Shown: positions 43,467 through 52,371 of the stretch, piece by piece | Layout of the letters: every line of letters starts with the position of its first letter | Position numbering within the stretch: the first letter of the stretch is position 1 | From: Chloroflexota bacterium | Lineage (GTDB): Bacteria; Chloroflexota; Anaerolineae; Aggregatilineales; Phototrophicaceae | Assembly: GCA_026707225.1 (NCBI GenBank) | Contig: JAPOXG010000095.1 | Span: 165,905 to 229,904, forward strand | Direction: 5' to 3' | DNA: 64,000 nucleotides | Notes under the pieces: generated by a model | Databases searched by the model: none | Told to the model about the DNA's origin: nothing | Seen by the model: only the letters and a program-made list of their open reading frames with translations | Translations under genes and position numbers: made by a program

Positions 43467-44279
43467 CTAGTTTGCCGCCGTTGCCGCGGCCGCGCCACGC
43501 CCCAGATAGGCTTCTATGACATCGCTATTGGTTTGAATATCGGCTGGCAAACCCTCAGCGATTTTGCGCCCGTAATCCAAGACGGTGATGTGTTCCGATA
43601 TATCCATCACGACACGCATGTCATGCTCAATCAGCACGATGGTGATGCCGATCTCGTCGCGCAGGCGGCGGATGAAGTCAGTCGTTTCTATCGTTTCCCG
43701 CGGGTTCATGCCGGCGGTCGGTTCATCCAGCAGGATGAGCTTCGGCTTGCTGGCGAGCGCCCGACCGATTTCCAGACGCCGCTGGTCGCCATAAGACAGG
43801 TTTTTGGAGAGCATGTCGCCCTTGCCCTCCAGCCCGACAAAGCGCAGCAGCTCCCGCGCGCGGTCTTCCGTGTGTTCGTCTTCTTCCCGCGTCGACGGCA
43901 GCCCGAGAATCGCGCCGATCCAGGTCGATTTGAGATGGGGCTCCTGGCCGACCATAATATTCTCGATAGCCGACATATTGCTGAACAAGCGGATATTCTG
44001 GTAGGTGCGGGAAATGCCCGCGCGCGCGATCTGATCCGGCGATCGGCCATGCAAACGCGAGCCGTTGAACAAGATCTCGCCTTCATCAATCTCGTAAAAG
44101 CCGGTGATGCAATTGAAGAAGGTGGTCTTGCCGGCGCCATTCGGTCCAATGATGCTGGCGATGGCGCCCTCGGGAATATGAAAGTCAAGGCTGTCCACAG
44201 CGACCAAACCCTCGAAGCGCTTGGTCATCCCCTTCGCTTCCAGAATCCTGCTCTGACCGTTCTTGCTCTTTTCCGCCAT
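43467..44279 (-). CDS. livG: Branched-chain amino-acid-type ABC transporter ATPase (LivG)
   Basis: The 270-residue ATPase has Walker A GPNGAGKTTFFNCITGFY, the LivG-type signature LSYGDQRRLEIGRALA, Walker B LILLDEPTAGMNPRE and the extended C-terminal loop (DYGRKIAEGLPADIQTNSDVIEAYLG), all typical of LivG. It lies 21 bases after livM. Confidence 0.94.
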   Translation of the reverse strand: MAEKSKNGQSRILEAKGMTKRFEGLVAVDSLDFHIPEGAIASIIGPNGAGKTTFFNCITGFYEIDEGEILFNGSRLHGRSPDQIARAGISRTYQNIRLFSNMSAIENIMVGQEPHLKSTWIGAILGLPSTREEDEHTEDRARELLRFVGLEGKGDMLSKNLSYGDQRRLEIGRALASKPKLILLDEPTAGMNPRETIETTDFIRRLRDEIGITIVLIEHDMRVVMDISEHITVLDYGRKIAEGLPADIQTNSDVIEAYLGRGAAAATAAN

Positions 44280-44300
44280 GATCGCGCGCGTTCCCCCGCG

Positions 44301-46172
44301 TTACTCCGCCGCCAGTTTGGCTTTGACGCCTGACTGATGTTCATGCGTCACGATCTTTGACGGGATCAAACCCTGCGGGCGCTTGATCATCATGAGGATG
44401 AGCAAGGCGCCATAGAGCAGGAAGCGAAATTCGGAAAACTCGCGCAGCAACTCGGGCATGCCGATCAACACAATCGCGCCGACAACGATGCCCGGATTGC
44501 TGGCGATGCCGCCGACGATGATAAGGCTCAGTACGTTGATTGATATGAAAACCGTAAAACTATTGGGGAAGACCGTGCCGACTTTAGCGGCGAAAATGGC
44601 CCCAGCCACGCCACCCGTCGCCGCGCTCAGGGTGAAGGCCAACAGTTTGGCCCGCGCCGTATCAATGCCCATGGCCGTCGCCACGTCCTCGTCCTCGCGA
44701 ATCGCCATCCACTGTCGCCCCGTCCGAGAATTATTCAAGCGAATTGAAACAAACAAACAAACAAGGCTGGCGACCAAAACGATATAGTAGAGTTGTTCCG
44801 GGTTCTTGAGCTCAGCGCCGAAGAATATCGGCTTCGGGATCGCCTGAACGCCCTGCGCGCCGCCGATCAAGGGCTTGAGCCAGTCGGATATCGCCAGCTT
44901 GCCGATGATCTCGCCGAAGCCAAGCGTGGCGATCGCGAGATAATCGCCGCGCATTCGCAGCACCGGCACGGCGAAGATGAAGCCGGCGAACATGGCCGCC
45001 AGCAGCGCCAACGGGATGACCATCCAAAAGGTGAATGTCCCCTTGAAAAGACCAAGGGGTCCGATTGAAGTCAGTACGGCAAGGATGTAAGCGCCGACCG
45101 CGTAATTGGTCAGGTAACCGAGATCGAGCAGACCAGCTAGACCAATCGCGATATTCAAGCCCAGACCCATCAAGACGAAGATGCCGATCGTCACCGCCAC
45201 ATCACTGAGCGTACGCCCGATCAACCAGGGCAGCAGCAGCATGAAGGCGACGAATATGACCAAGCCGATGAAATTTAGCCGGCGGCGACTCGAACTGTCT
45301 ATGTTGCCAATGTTCTCGCGAACTTTGCTGCCATACATCGCCCAGAGGAAACCGGCTGCGGTGCTGATGATGAACAGCGCGAGCGCGGCGTTTTGGCGCA
45401 AGGTATCGCGGCGAAAGATCTCTCGCAGCGTGTCGCTATCGACATTCTCTTGCAGTATGAGGCGCGCCGTTTCCCCAAAAGCGCCAACCAGCGTGGTGAT
45501 GCCCAGGCCATAAATGAGCGCGCGGCGCGGAACGGCCGGCATCAGGTATAAGACGGAGCCGGCGAACCCGGCGCCGATCGACGCCAGACCAAAGGTCGCG
45601 ATACCCAACGGCAAGTCCTTGCGATTGTCAAAGGTGATGACATCAACCCAGTCGCGGTCAATGTTCACCAGCACCGAGCGCAGGTCGCCTTTGATCTCGA
45701 AGATCAACGCGAATGAAAAGGTAACGATACCCACCAGGACGGCGACCAGCAGCCAGATCCCGAGGACAGCCTGGATTTCGGCGCCGGCCTGATGCCTCTG
45801 CCAAGCGATCGCCGAAGCCGCGACGAAAGGCGCGAGCCGAAGAACCAGGAAAAGGAGAAAGCGAAATTCGTCCGAATTGAATAAGAGCAATACAACACTG
45901 GGTAATGCAGTCAACAAGCCGACGACTAGGCCCGCAGCCAATATCCGTGGTGGCGCTCCACCATGTTCATCGAGGCGGCCGGCGACATAGTAACTGGTGA
46001 CAAAAGGAGCCATGAGCAGAAGCAGCTGCCCCAGGCTGATGAATCGGTCGACCACCTCGCGATCGTGAAAGGCGGCGATCATGCCGACAGCGCCTGTGAA
46101 CAAGATAAAGGCGCCGGAAAGCAATCCTAAAGCGAGCACAGTTCTGGAGGCCTGTGAACGCAACAAGTCCAT
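44301..46172 (-). CDS. livM: Branched-chain amino-acid-type ABC permease with long N-terminal membrane extension (LivM)
   Basis: The C-terminal half is a standard LivM: GLGLNIAIGLAGLLDLGYLTNYAVGAYILAVL, RMRGDYLAIATLGFGEI, RLNNSRTGRQWMAIREDEDVATAMGID with the coupling helix, and LSLIIVGGIASNPGIVVGA. Typical LivM proteins have about 300-430 residues, but this one has 623. The first roughly 300 residues are extra membrane helices without LivM motifs. It lies between livH and livG. Confidence 0.9.
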   Translation of the reverse strand: MDLLRSQASRTVLALGLLSGAFILFTGAVGMIAAFHDREVVDRFISLGQLLLLMAPFVTSYYVAGRLDEHGGAPPRILAAGLVVGLLTALPSVVLLLFNSDEFRFLLFLVLRLAPFVAASAIAWQRHQAGAEIQAVLGIWLLVAVLVGIVTFSFALIFEIKGDLRSVLVNIDRDWVDVITFDNRKDLPLGIATFGLASIGAGFAGSVLYLMPAVPRRALIYGLGITTLVGAFGETARLILQENVDSDTLREIFRRDTLRQNAALALFIISTAAGFLWAMYGSKVRENIGNIDSSSRRRLNFIGLVIFVAFMLLLPWLIGRTLSDVAVTIGIFVLMGLGLNIAIGLAGLLDLGYLTNYAVGAYILAVLTSIGPLGLFKGTFTFWMVIPLALLAAMFAGFIFAVPVLRMRGDYLAIATLGFGEIIGKLAISDWLKPLIGGAQGVQAIPKPIFFGAELKNPEQLYYIVLVASLVCLFVSIRLNNSRTGRQWMAIREDEDVATAMGIDTARAKLLAFTLSAATGGVAGAIFAAKVGTVFPNSFTVFISINVLSLIIVGGIASNPGIVVGAIVLIGMPELLREFSEFRFLLYGALLILMMIKRPQGLIPSKIVTHEHQSGVKAKLAAE

Positions 46173-46181
46173 TCGAGCCTC

Positions 46182-47246
46182 CTATGCTTTCTTCTCAGAT
46201 AGACGCTCGCCGAGAATGCCCTGCGGGCGGAAGATCAGCACCAGCACCAACATGGTGAAGGCGATGACATCTTTGAGTTGGTTCGCGCCTGGGATGCCGA
46301 GCCCGGCGAGGACGAGGTTGGGTCCAATCGCTTCAATCACGCCGAGGAAGAGTCCGCCGAGCATGGCGCCCGGGATATTGCCGATGCCGCCAAGCACAGC
46401 CGCAGTGAAGGCTTTGATGCCAGGGATGAATCCCATGAAAAAGTTGACGCCTTGCGGGCGAAACATGCCATTGATCACACCGGCGGAACCGGCCAGAAAT
46501 CCACCAACGCCGAAAGTAAACATGATGACCCAGTCGATGTCGATCCCCATCAGGCGGGCGACTTCTTTATTCTCGGAGACAGCTCGCATCGCTTTGCCGA
46601 CGCGCGTCCGCTCGACCAGCCAATACAAGCCCAGCATCAAAACCAATGCCGAGCAGAACACGAATATCTGGACGATCGGAATGTTGATGCCGCCGATCGA
46701 AACAGCGCCCTGCAGGATTTTCACCTGCGGATACGCTTTGAAACCGGAGCCATAGAGACCACGAAAGGTGTACTGCAAGAAGAAGGACGCGCCGATGGCT
46801 GTGATCAATGGGACCAACCGCGGGCTGCCGCGCAGGGGACGATAGGCGACGCGTTCAAGCAGGATCGCCACCGTCATCGACAGCAAACCGGCGAACATGA
46901 TCATTAGCAGAATCGCCAACAGCGGCTGCTCGTTGAGGAAGCCAGTGCGGTTGAAGGCTTCGGCGAGGAATACCGCGGAAAAGGCGCCCGCCATGAAGAC
47001 TTCTCCGTGAGCGAAGTTGATCATCAGCAGGATGCCATAGACCAGCGTATAGCCGAGAGCGATCAAAGCGTAGATGCTGCCTTGCGACAAGCCAGCGGCA
47101 AAGAGATTCACCCACTGGGCAAATGTGATGCGACCCGACGAAAGCGTATTCCAGGCGCCGACCACCACGCCAAGCACGATGAGGATGCGCAGCACATCAA
47201 TGGTGAAATCAACCCAGGAAAATTCGTCAGTTTTCCACTTAAACAT
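46182..47246 (-). CDS. livH: Branched-chain amino-acid-type ABC permease (LivH)
   Basis: The 354-residue permease has LAAGLSQGSIYALIALGYTLVYGILLMINFAHGEVFMAGAF, the diagnostic LivH entry segment, and the coupling-helix region RTRVGKAMRAVSENKEVARLMGIDIDWVIMFTFGVG. It pairs with LivM in the membrane. It is followed 9 bases later by livM. Confidence 0.94.
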   Translation of the reverse strand: MFKWKTDEFSWVDFTIDVLRILIVLGVVVGAWNTLSSGRITFAQWVNLFAAGLSQGSIYALIALGYTLVYGILLMINFAHGEVFMAGAFSAVFLAEAFNRTGFLNEQPLLAILLMIMFAGLLSMTVAILLERVAYRPLRGSPRLVPLITAIGASFFLQYTFRGLYGSGFKAYPQVKILQGAVSIGGINIPIVQIFVFCSALVLMLGLYWLVERTRVGKAMRAVSENKEVARLMGIDIDWVIMFTFGVGGFLAGSAGVINGMFRPQGVNFFMGFIPGIKAFTAAVLGGIGNIPGAMLGGLFLGVIEAIGPNLVLAGLGIPGANQLKDVIAFTMLVLVLIFRPQGILGERLSEKKA

Positions 47247-47339
47247 CGGCGCAACCGTTACGCTATGTCGTCGATCTTGAAGCGCTTAACACGATGCTAA
47301 CTTTGTTCCCGCGGTCTATTATGCAAGATGCGGCTCGGA

Positions 47340-48605
47340 CTAGTCAAATGAGTCCGCTGCGAAATTCCAGGCCAGGGGCGGCGGCCAATGGTCGTCATAG
47401 ACTTCCGCTTCCGTAATCTGGAACACCGCGAGCGCAGTGCCTGGCGAGCAGTCGCCAGCGAAAGGCGAATCTTCGCGGCAGGTCAGCCGGCCCGTCAAGC
47501 CCGGGTAATCTTCCGTCGCGGCAACGGCATCGCGCATCGCTTGCCGACCGATGGTCAGGCTGCCGTCGTCGTTGATTTCCGCGACCGCCTCCAGCGCATT
47601 CAAGAGCAGGTTGGTCGCGTCATAAGCGTGGGCATGATAGCCACTCGGCGGGTCGCTGCCATATTCATCCACCCATTGCTCCAGCAGCTTCTCATAAGCG
47701 TCGCCGCTGACAAGGGGACCCGATACATAGATGCCAATGGCCGCGTCGCCCGTATTCTCGGGGAAACTGGACGAAAAGCTGGCCGCGCCACCGAGGATGA
47801 TTGTGTCTTCCAGTCCGGCGATATATTGCATCTGGGCGGCGAAGAAGTTGGACTCCGGCTCAAATAGAGGGACGTAAATGACATCTGGTTGATGCACGGC
47901 GATTTCAGTCAGGATCGACGTCATATCCGTATCGCCTTTGTTGACTGCGCCTTCGAATACGACGTTCCCATCCAGTTCGTCGAAAGTATCAGCGACTGCG
48001 CGCGCGAGCCCCGATGTGTACGGATCTCCGTCATGAACGGTTGCCAGCGATTCCGCTTCCAGCGCGTACATTGCGAATTGCGCCAGACGCATGCCTTCAA
48101 TCAGGCCGTTTTGACTGGTGCGGAAGTAACCTGGCCGATGCGATCCGCCGGCGGCAATGTCCGTATTGGTCAGGCTGGGCGAGGTATTCGACGGCGCAAT
48201 CATTACCATGCCCGATTCGCTGATGATAGGTATCGCGCCTTGCGCCGCGCTCGAGCAATTGGTTCCGATGGCGCCGACAACTGTCGGATCGGCGGCCAAA
48301 CGCTGCGCCGCAATCTGCCCGCCTTCGGCCGTACACAGGCTGTCTTCGACGACTAATTCGATTTCGTGATTCAACAGAGTTTCATCGCGATCAAGCAGCG
48401 CCAGTTCAACGCCGCCCAGCGTATCCTCGCCCAGGTAATTGATCGCGCCGGATATCACCAGCATGGCGCCCACGACAATTGGATCATCAGGACCGACTTC
48501 CACGCAGCCCAAGGGATCATCACAGGCGCCGCCGGCGGAAACCGGCAAGAGAAAGGCCGCAAGCAAGTTTATCGCAAGCATTAGGCTGCAGAAGCTTCGT
48601 ATCAC
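47340..48605 (-). CDS. ABC transporter substrate-binding protein, Liv type (copy 2)
   Basis: The 421-residue protein has a signal peptide (SLMLAINLLAAFLLPVSAGG) and a type I periplasmic binding fold: DDPIVVGAMLVISGAINYLGEDTLGGVELAL, GGQIAAQRLAADPTVVGAIGTNCSSAAQGAIPIISESG. It is close kin of the protein encoded upstream, sharing CVEVGPDDPIV and many blocks. I chose GTG 48605, nine bases after AGGA; a TTG at 48638 would add 11 residues before the signal peptide. The ligand is assumed to be amino acids or amides. A terminator stands between the two copies. Confidence 0.88.
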   Translation of the reverse strand: MIRSFCSLMLAINLLAAFLLPVSAGGACDDPLGCVEVGPDDPIVVGAMLVISGAINYLGEDTLGGVELALLDRDETLLNHEIELVVEDSLCTAEGGQIAAQRLAADPTVVGAIGTNCSSAAQGAIPIISESGMVMIAPSNTSPSLTNTDIAAGGSHRPGYFRTSQNGLIEGMRLAQFAMYALEAESLATVHDGDPYTSGLARAVADTFDELDGNVVFEGAVNKGDTDMTSILTEIAVHQPDVIYVPLFEPESNFFAAQMQYIAGLEDTIILGGAASFSSSFPENTGDAAIGIYVSGPLVSGDAYEKLLEQWVDEYGSDPPSGYHAHAYDATNLLLNALEAVAEINDDGSLTIGRQAMRDAVAATEDYPGLTGRLTCREDSPFAGDCSPGTALAVFQITEAEVYDDHWPPPLAWNFAADSFD

Positions 48606-48724
48606 TGTTCTGTTTCCTAATTGGGTGGCAATAGCCAATGGGTCGCTCGTCTGGCGCCTGGCAGCGCAGGTCTCTCGGATGAACCGATCGCTGGCTGGAC
48701 CACGGGCGGCATGTCAAACATAAA

Positions 48725-48755
48725 ACAAGCCAGAGAGTGTCGCGCCCTGGCTTGT
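48725..48755 (-). terminator. Terminator between the two binding-protein genes
   Basis: On the minus strand ACAAGCCAG pairs with CTGGCTTGT (nine pairs) around a 13-base loop, followed by TTTTA. It sits 36 bases after the first binding-protein gene. Partial read-through would make that protein in excess of the rest of the transporter, as is common in liv operons. Confidence 0.75.
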
Positions 48756-48790
48756 CTACTTCGAATCGAGATTGGATGCGGCTGTTTGCC

Positions 48791-50062
48791 TTAGCCGCCC
48801 ATCGACATGGAAAGATCCCAGACAATCGGCGGCGGCCACGCGCCTTCGTCAACCTGAGCTTCCCCGATCTCGAATACAGCCAATGCCGTACCGGTCGCGC
48901 AGTCGCCCATGTAGAGCGGCGCCTCTTGGCAGGTTAGCGTACCGGTCAAGCCCTCATAGTCTTCGACGGCGGCCATCGCATCGCGCAGCGCCTGACGCCC
49001 GATTACAAGCGTGCCATCGTCCTTTTCTTCGGCGACGGCTTCGACCGCATCCAGCAGCAGATTGGTCCCGTCATAGGCATGGGCGTGGAAGCCGCTGGGC
49101 GGCGTATCGGTACCACCCGGCTGTTCCTCGGCCCACATTGCGAGGAATTCCTGATAGGCGTCGCCCGAAACGTGAGGTCCGGTCATGAGCACGCCGGCCG
49201 CCGCTTGCCCGATGTTCGGCGCGAAGTCGGCGTTAAAGCTGCCATCGGCGGTCATCATCCGCACATTTTCCAAACCCGGCGTGTTGGCCGCTTGCGAGAC
49301 CAGGAATTCGGACTCGGGCGTGAACACGGGTAGGTAAACCAAGTCGGGACCGCTGGCGGCGATCTCGGTCAGGATCGCGCTCATATCGGTATCGCCCTTG
49401 CTGACCGCGCCTTGGAAGACGACTTCGCCATTCAAGCCGGCAAATTCGTTCGCCATCACCACAGCCAAGCCTTCGGTGTAGGGGTCGCCATCGTGCACAG
49501 TCGCGACCTTGCCCGCTTTGACCACTTCCACGGCGAACCTCGCGCCCATCGCGCCCTGGAACAGATCGTTGTGGGCAGTACGGAAGTAGCCTGGATAGTA
49601 GGTCCCGCCTGCATCGGCGTCGTCGTTGGTCAAACTTGGCGATGTATTTGAGGACGATATCATCAGCATGCCTGCCTCGCTGATGATCGGCATAGCGCCT
49701 TGCGCGGCGCCGGAGCAGGTCGTGCCGATTACGCCTACGATGGATTCGTCGGCGGCAACGCGCTGCGCAGCTGCTTGACCGCCTTCTGCGGCGCAATAGC
49801 TGTCCTCTTCAACAAGTTCAATGTCCCTGCCCAGTAGCATGCCGTCTCGCCCAAGGATGGCGAGTTCTATGCCGCCAAGGGTATCCGCGCCATAAAACGA
49901 CGCGGGTCCGGACATGGCGAGTATGGAAGCGATAACAATCGGATCGTCAGGACCTACTTCGACGCAGCCCAGCTCGTCCATGCAATGCGAATCGGCGAAT
50001 GCAGGGCCGCCCAAGCCAAGCAACATGCTTAGTGCAGTGAGAAAAAGGAATAGACGTTTCAT
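48791..50062 (-). CDS. ABC transporter substrate-binding protein, Liv type (copy 1)
   Basis: The 423-residue protein begins MKRLFLFLTALSMLLGLGGPAFADS, a clean signal peptide, then a type I binding fold (DDPIVIASILAMSGPASFYGADTLGGIELAI; GGQAAAQRVAADESIVGVIGTTCSGAAQGAMPIISEAG). It ends with a conserved Cys pair segment (LTCQEAPLYMGDCATG) also seen in copy 2, likely a disulfide. ATG 50062 has AGGAGGAG upstream; a longer in-frame version would start in the promoter region. It is the first gene of the liv unit. Confidence 0.92.
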   Translation of the reverse strand: MKRLFLFLTALSMLLGLGGPAFADSHCMDELGCVEVGPDDPIVIASILAMSGPASFYGADTLGGIELAILGRDGMLLGRDIELVEEDSYCAAEGGQAAAQRVAADESIVGVIGTTCSGAAQGAMPIISEAGMLMISSSNTSPSLTNDDADAGGTYYPGYFRTAHNDLFQGAMGARFAVEVVKAGKVATVHDGDPYTEGLAVVMANEFAGLNGEVVFQGAVSKGDTDMSAILTEIAASGPDLVYLPVFTPESEFLVSQAANTPGLENVRMMTADGSFNADFAPNIGQAAAGVLMTGPHVSGDAYQEFLAMWAEEQPGGTDTPPSGFHAHAYDGTNLLLDAVEAVAEEKDDGTLVIGRQALRDAMAAVEDYEGLTGTLTCQEAPLYMGDCATGTALAVFEIGEAQVDEGAWPPPIVWDLSMSMGG

Positions 50063-50116
50063 CGCTCTGTTTCTCCTCCTGTTTGAACGATATCGCGTAC
50101 TGAACGCGATAAAGTT

Positions 50117-50147
50117 ATTATACTCAATGTTTTGCCAGTTGTATAAT
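50117..50147. promoter_or_regulatory. Back-to-back -10 boxes of divergent promoters
   Basis: TATAAT on the plus strand (50142-50147) and TATAAT on the minus strand (50117-50122) are 19 bases apart, so each -10 lies near where the other promoter would need its -35 contact. They point to the glycosyltransferase gene and to the liv unit. No canonical -35 is present for either. Confidence 0.45.
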
Positions 50148-50202
50148 GTCACGCAGGAATTCATCATTACGCTTGGTCCAGGATGAGAAACTAAGCGTCA
50201 GC

Positions 50203-51390
50203 ATGAAGTTGCTTGTTGTTGTTTCGTCGCTCGATTTACGCCAACCCTTTAGCGCGACCCCAGCTTGGTGGCAGCTGCTAAAGGGGCTATACGAGCTGGG
50301 TGTGGAAGTGATCGCCACGCCCTATCAAGGGGCGCCGATCGAGAGTCTCTGGTGGCGTTCTGAGCCGAATCCCGCGCGCTTGCAAGGCGATCTTTTCAAG
50401 TCCCTCCGCGATGCCTCTCGCGCGCTGCGGCCGACAGGGCCAGCCGCCGCCGGGAGCGAATCCAGAGGCGAATCTCTCGGTGACAGAGCTGTCAGAACGC
50501 TAGCGAACAAGCTGATCGCGCCACTGTGGCAGCGACACCTCGAACGAATCCTGCGTCGTGAAGCGGACGTAGACGCCATTCTCTTCCTGACTGTGCCGCT
50601 GAACCACCTGCGAGGCTTGCCACGCCATATTTCCAGCAAGTTTGACATGCCGATCTTCTATTATGACGGTGACGTTCCCGCCAGCCTGCCCAATATGCGG
50701 GGCTTTGCCTCCGGCTTCCGCATCTATCAAGGCGCTGACCTGGCGGAATACACCGCTTTCATCAGCAACAGCAGTGGCGGTGGCGCGCTGCTGACCGAGC
50801 TCGGCGCGGAGAACGCGCATACCCTTTGGTACGGCGCCGATCCGGAGGTCTTCAGTCCAGTTCCCGTGCCGGCGCAGTACATTGATGTTCTCTTCTATGG
50901 TCATGGCCGCGAATACCGTTCCGAATGGATCGACCGCCTGATCACGGCGCCGTCAAAATCGATCGCCGGCGCTCAGTTCGCCGCGCGCGGGACGAACCTG
51001 GGCGATCTGTGCGCTGCCCGGCGGCTGCCTTATTTGAGCTTCAGCAAACTGCGCGAATACGTCTGCCGCAGCAAGATCAATCTGTGCATCACGCGCGGCG
51101 CGCATGCAAGTGTCTATGCCTCTTCTTCGTCCCGCCCCTTTGAGCTCGGCGCGCTTGGCGCCTGCATCGTCGCCAATCCCTACCTGGGCATCGAGGAATG
51201 GTTCGAGCCGGAAAAAGAGCTGATCATCGTGCATTCCGCCGAGGAGGCAATCGAGCGCTATCGATACTTGCTGGAGAATGACCGGGAGCGAATCGCCATC
51301 GGCAGCGCCGCTCGCCAGCGCGTTCTGAAACAGCACACCTTTCGGCATCGAGCTCAAGAGTTGACCGAAATCATCAAGAAATACATTTAA
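50203..51390 (+). CDS. Glycosyltransferase family 1-like protein
   Basis: The 395-residue product starts MKLLVVVSSLDLRQPFSATPAWWQLLKGLYELG, a GT-B N-domain. The C-terminal half has YIDVLFYGHGREYRSEWIDRLI and YVCRSKINLCITRGAHASVYASSSSRPFELGALGACIVANPYLGIEEWFEPEKEL, the CgeB/Glyco_trans_1_2-like donor domain with the (S/F)RPFE(L/A)xxxG pattern. It probably transfers a sugar from a nucleotide-sugar; neither donor nor acceptor can be read. ATG 50203 is chosen because the fold begins there; the upstream extension overlaps the promoter. Confidence 0.75.
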   Translation: MKLLVVVSSLDLRQPFSATPAWWQLLKGLYELGVEVIATPYQGAPIESLWWRSEPNPARLQGDLFKSLRDASRALRPTGPAAAGSESRGESLGDRAVRTLANKLIAPLWQRHLERILRREADVDAILFLTVPLNHLRGLPRHISSKFDMPIFYYDGDVPASLPNMRGFASGFRIYQGADLAEYTAFISNSSGGGALLTELGAENAHTLWYGADPEVFSPVPVPAQYIDVLFYGHGREYRSEWIDRLITAPSKSIAGAQFAARGTNLGDLCAARRLPYLSFSKLREYVCRSKINLCITRGAHASVYASSSSRPFELGALGACIVANPYLGIEEWFEPEKELIIVHSAEEAIERYRYLLENDRERIAIGSAARQRVLKQHTFRHRAQELTEIIKKYI

Positions 51391-51448
51391 CACTTGCGCT
51401 ATCTCGCTTCCCTTTCTAGCATAGAATATCTGTTCGCAAGGAGGTTGC

Positions 51449-52285
51449 ATGATGACCTTTGACGTGGGGAAGGCGCGCCAGTTCGTGTATCGACATGGCA
51501 CGCTATTGGAGCGAGCGCTGTTCGGCTGGCTCTTTGATGGCGGCTGTCTAGAGCGCCTGCATCAGATCATCTTCTGCTACAAGAATCCTGACAATGGCTT
51601 CGGGCACGGCCTGGAACACGACATCAAAGCGCCCCAATCGAATCCCTTGGCGCTGGAATACTTGCTCGGCGTCATGAAACACGCGGACGTCCCGGCTGGA
51701 TCTGTATTATCTGGCGCGGCCGTCTGGGTGGAAGCGCAGATGGATGAACACGGCAATTTGCGAAATCCGCCGGAAACGCGCGACTATCCGCTCGAATGGT
51801 GGTGGCGGGAGAAGGGCGGGCAGACGATGCCCGATTCGATTGTCGGCAATCTGATGCGCATTGGCTGCGCCACGCCCTCCTTGATCGAAAAGACGAAAGC
51901 CTGGGCGCTCGCCACCTATAGTCCGGCGAAAATCCGGGACAACGAATGGCTTTTCATGGCATATCATGCATTCGACTTTTTCTTCGCCGTTGACGAATTG
52001 CCTGATCTTCAACATTTTCGGGCGGCGACGATCGACAATATAGTGGCTTGCGCCGAAGCCGCTCCGCCCAGCCAATATGACTCGCTCTTCGCCTTCGCGC
52101 CCGCGCCGGACTCAATGATTGCCCGCGCGCTGCCCGCTGGCTTGCTGGATCGCTTCCTCGACCACTTGTCAAACGCGCAGCAGGAAGACGGGCATTGGCT
52201 CGACCAGCACAATTTACCCCAGTGGTTTCCGATGACGACCATTAATGTCCTGCTGGCTCTGAAGCGATACGGACGCTGGGCTTAG
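51449..52285 (+). CDS. Alpha/alpha-toroid (prenyltransferase-like) protein
   Basis: The 278-residue protein begins right after a perfect AAGGAGG site. It contains CYKNPDNGFGHGLEHDIKAPQSNPLALEYLLGVM and, near the end, LSNAQQEDGHWLDQHNLPQWFPMTTINVLLALKRYG. These are QW-motif-like units (QxxDGxW) of the terpene cyclase/prenyltransferase alpha-alpha toroid. The DxDD motif of squalene-type cyclases is absent, so enzymatic activity is uncertain. I cannot name a substrate. A weak hairpin follows at 52284-52304 but has no T-run. Confidence 0.55.
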   Translation: MMTFDVGKARQFVYRHGTLLERALFGWLFDGGCLERLHQIIFCYKNPDNGFGHGLEHDIKAPQSNPLALEYLLGVMKHADVPAGSVLSGAAVWVEAQMDEHGNLRNPPETRDYPLEWWWREKGGQTMPDSIVGNLMRIGCATPSLIEKTKAWALATYSPAKIRDNEWLFMAYHAFDFFFAVDELPDLQHFRAATIDNIVACAEAAPPSQYDSLFAFAPAPDSMIARALPAGLLDRFLDHLSNAQQEDGHWLDQHNLPQWFPMTTINVLLALKRYGRWA

Positions 52286-52371
52286 ATTTTGCCTGCGGGC
52301 AAATCTCTTGCCCCTTAAGCGATATGCTATACTCGCGTTAATCTCAGCGGCGCTGGTTGGGAGCAGGCGCA

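Noticed and set aside
52284..52304. Terminator after the toroid-like gene
   Set aside because: The hairpin has a bulge and no T-run, so it is not convincing.
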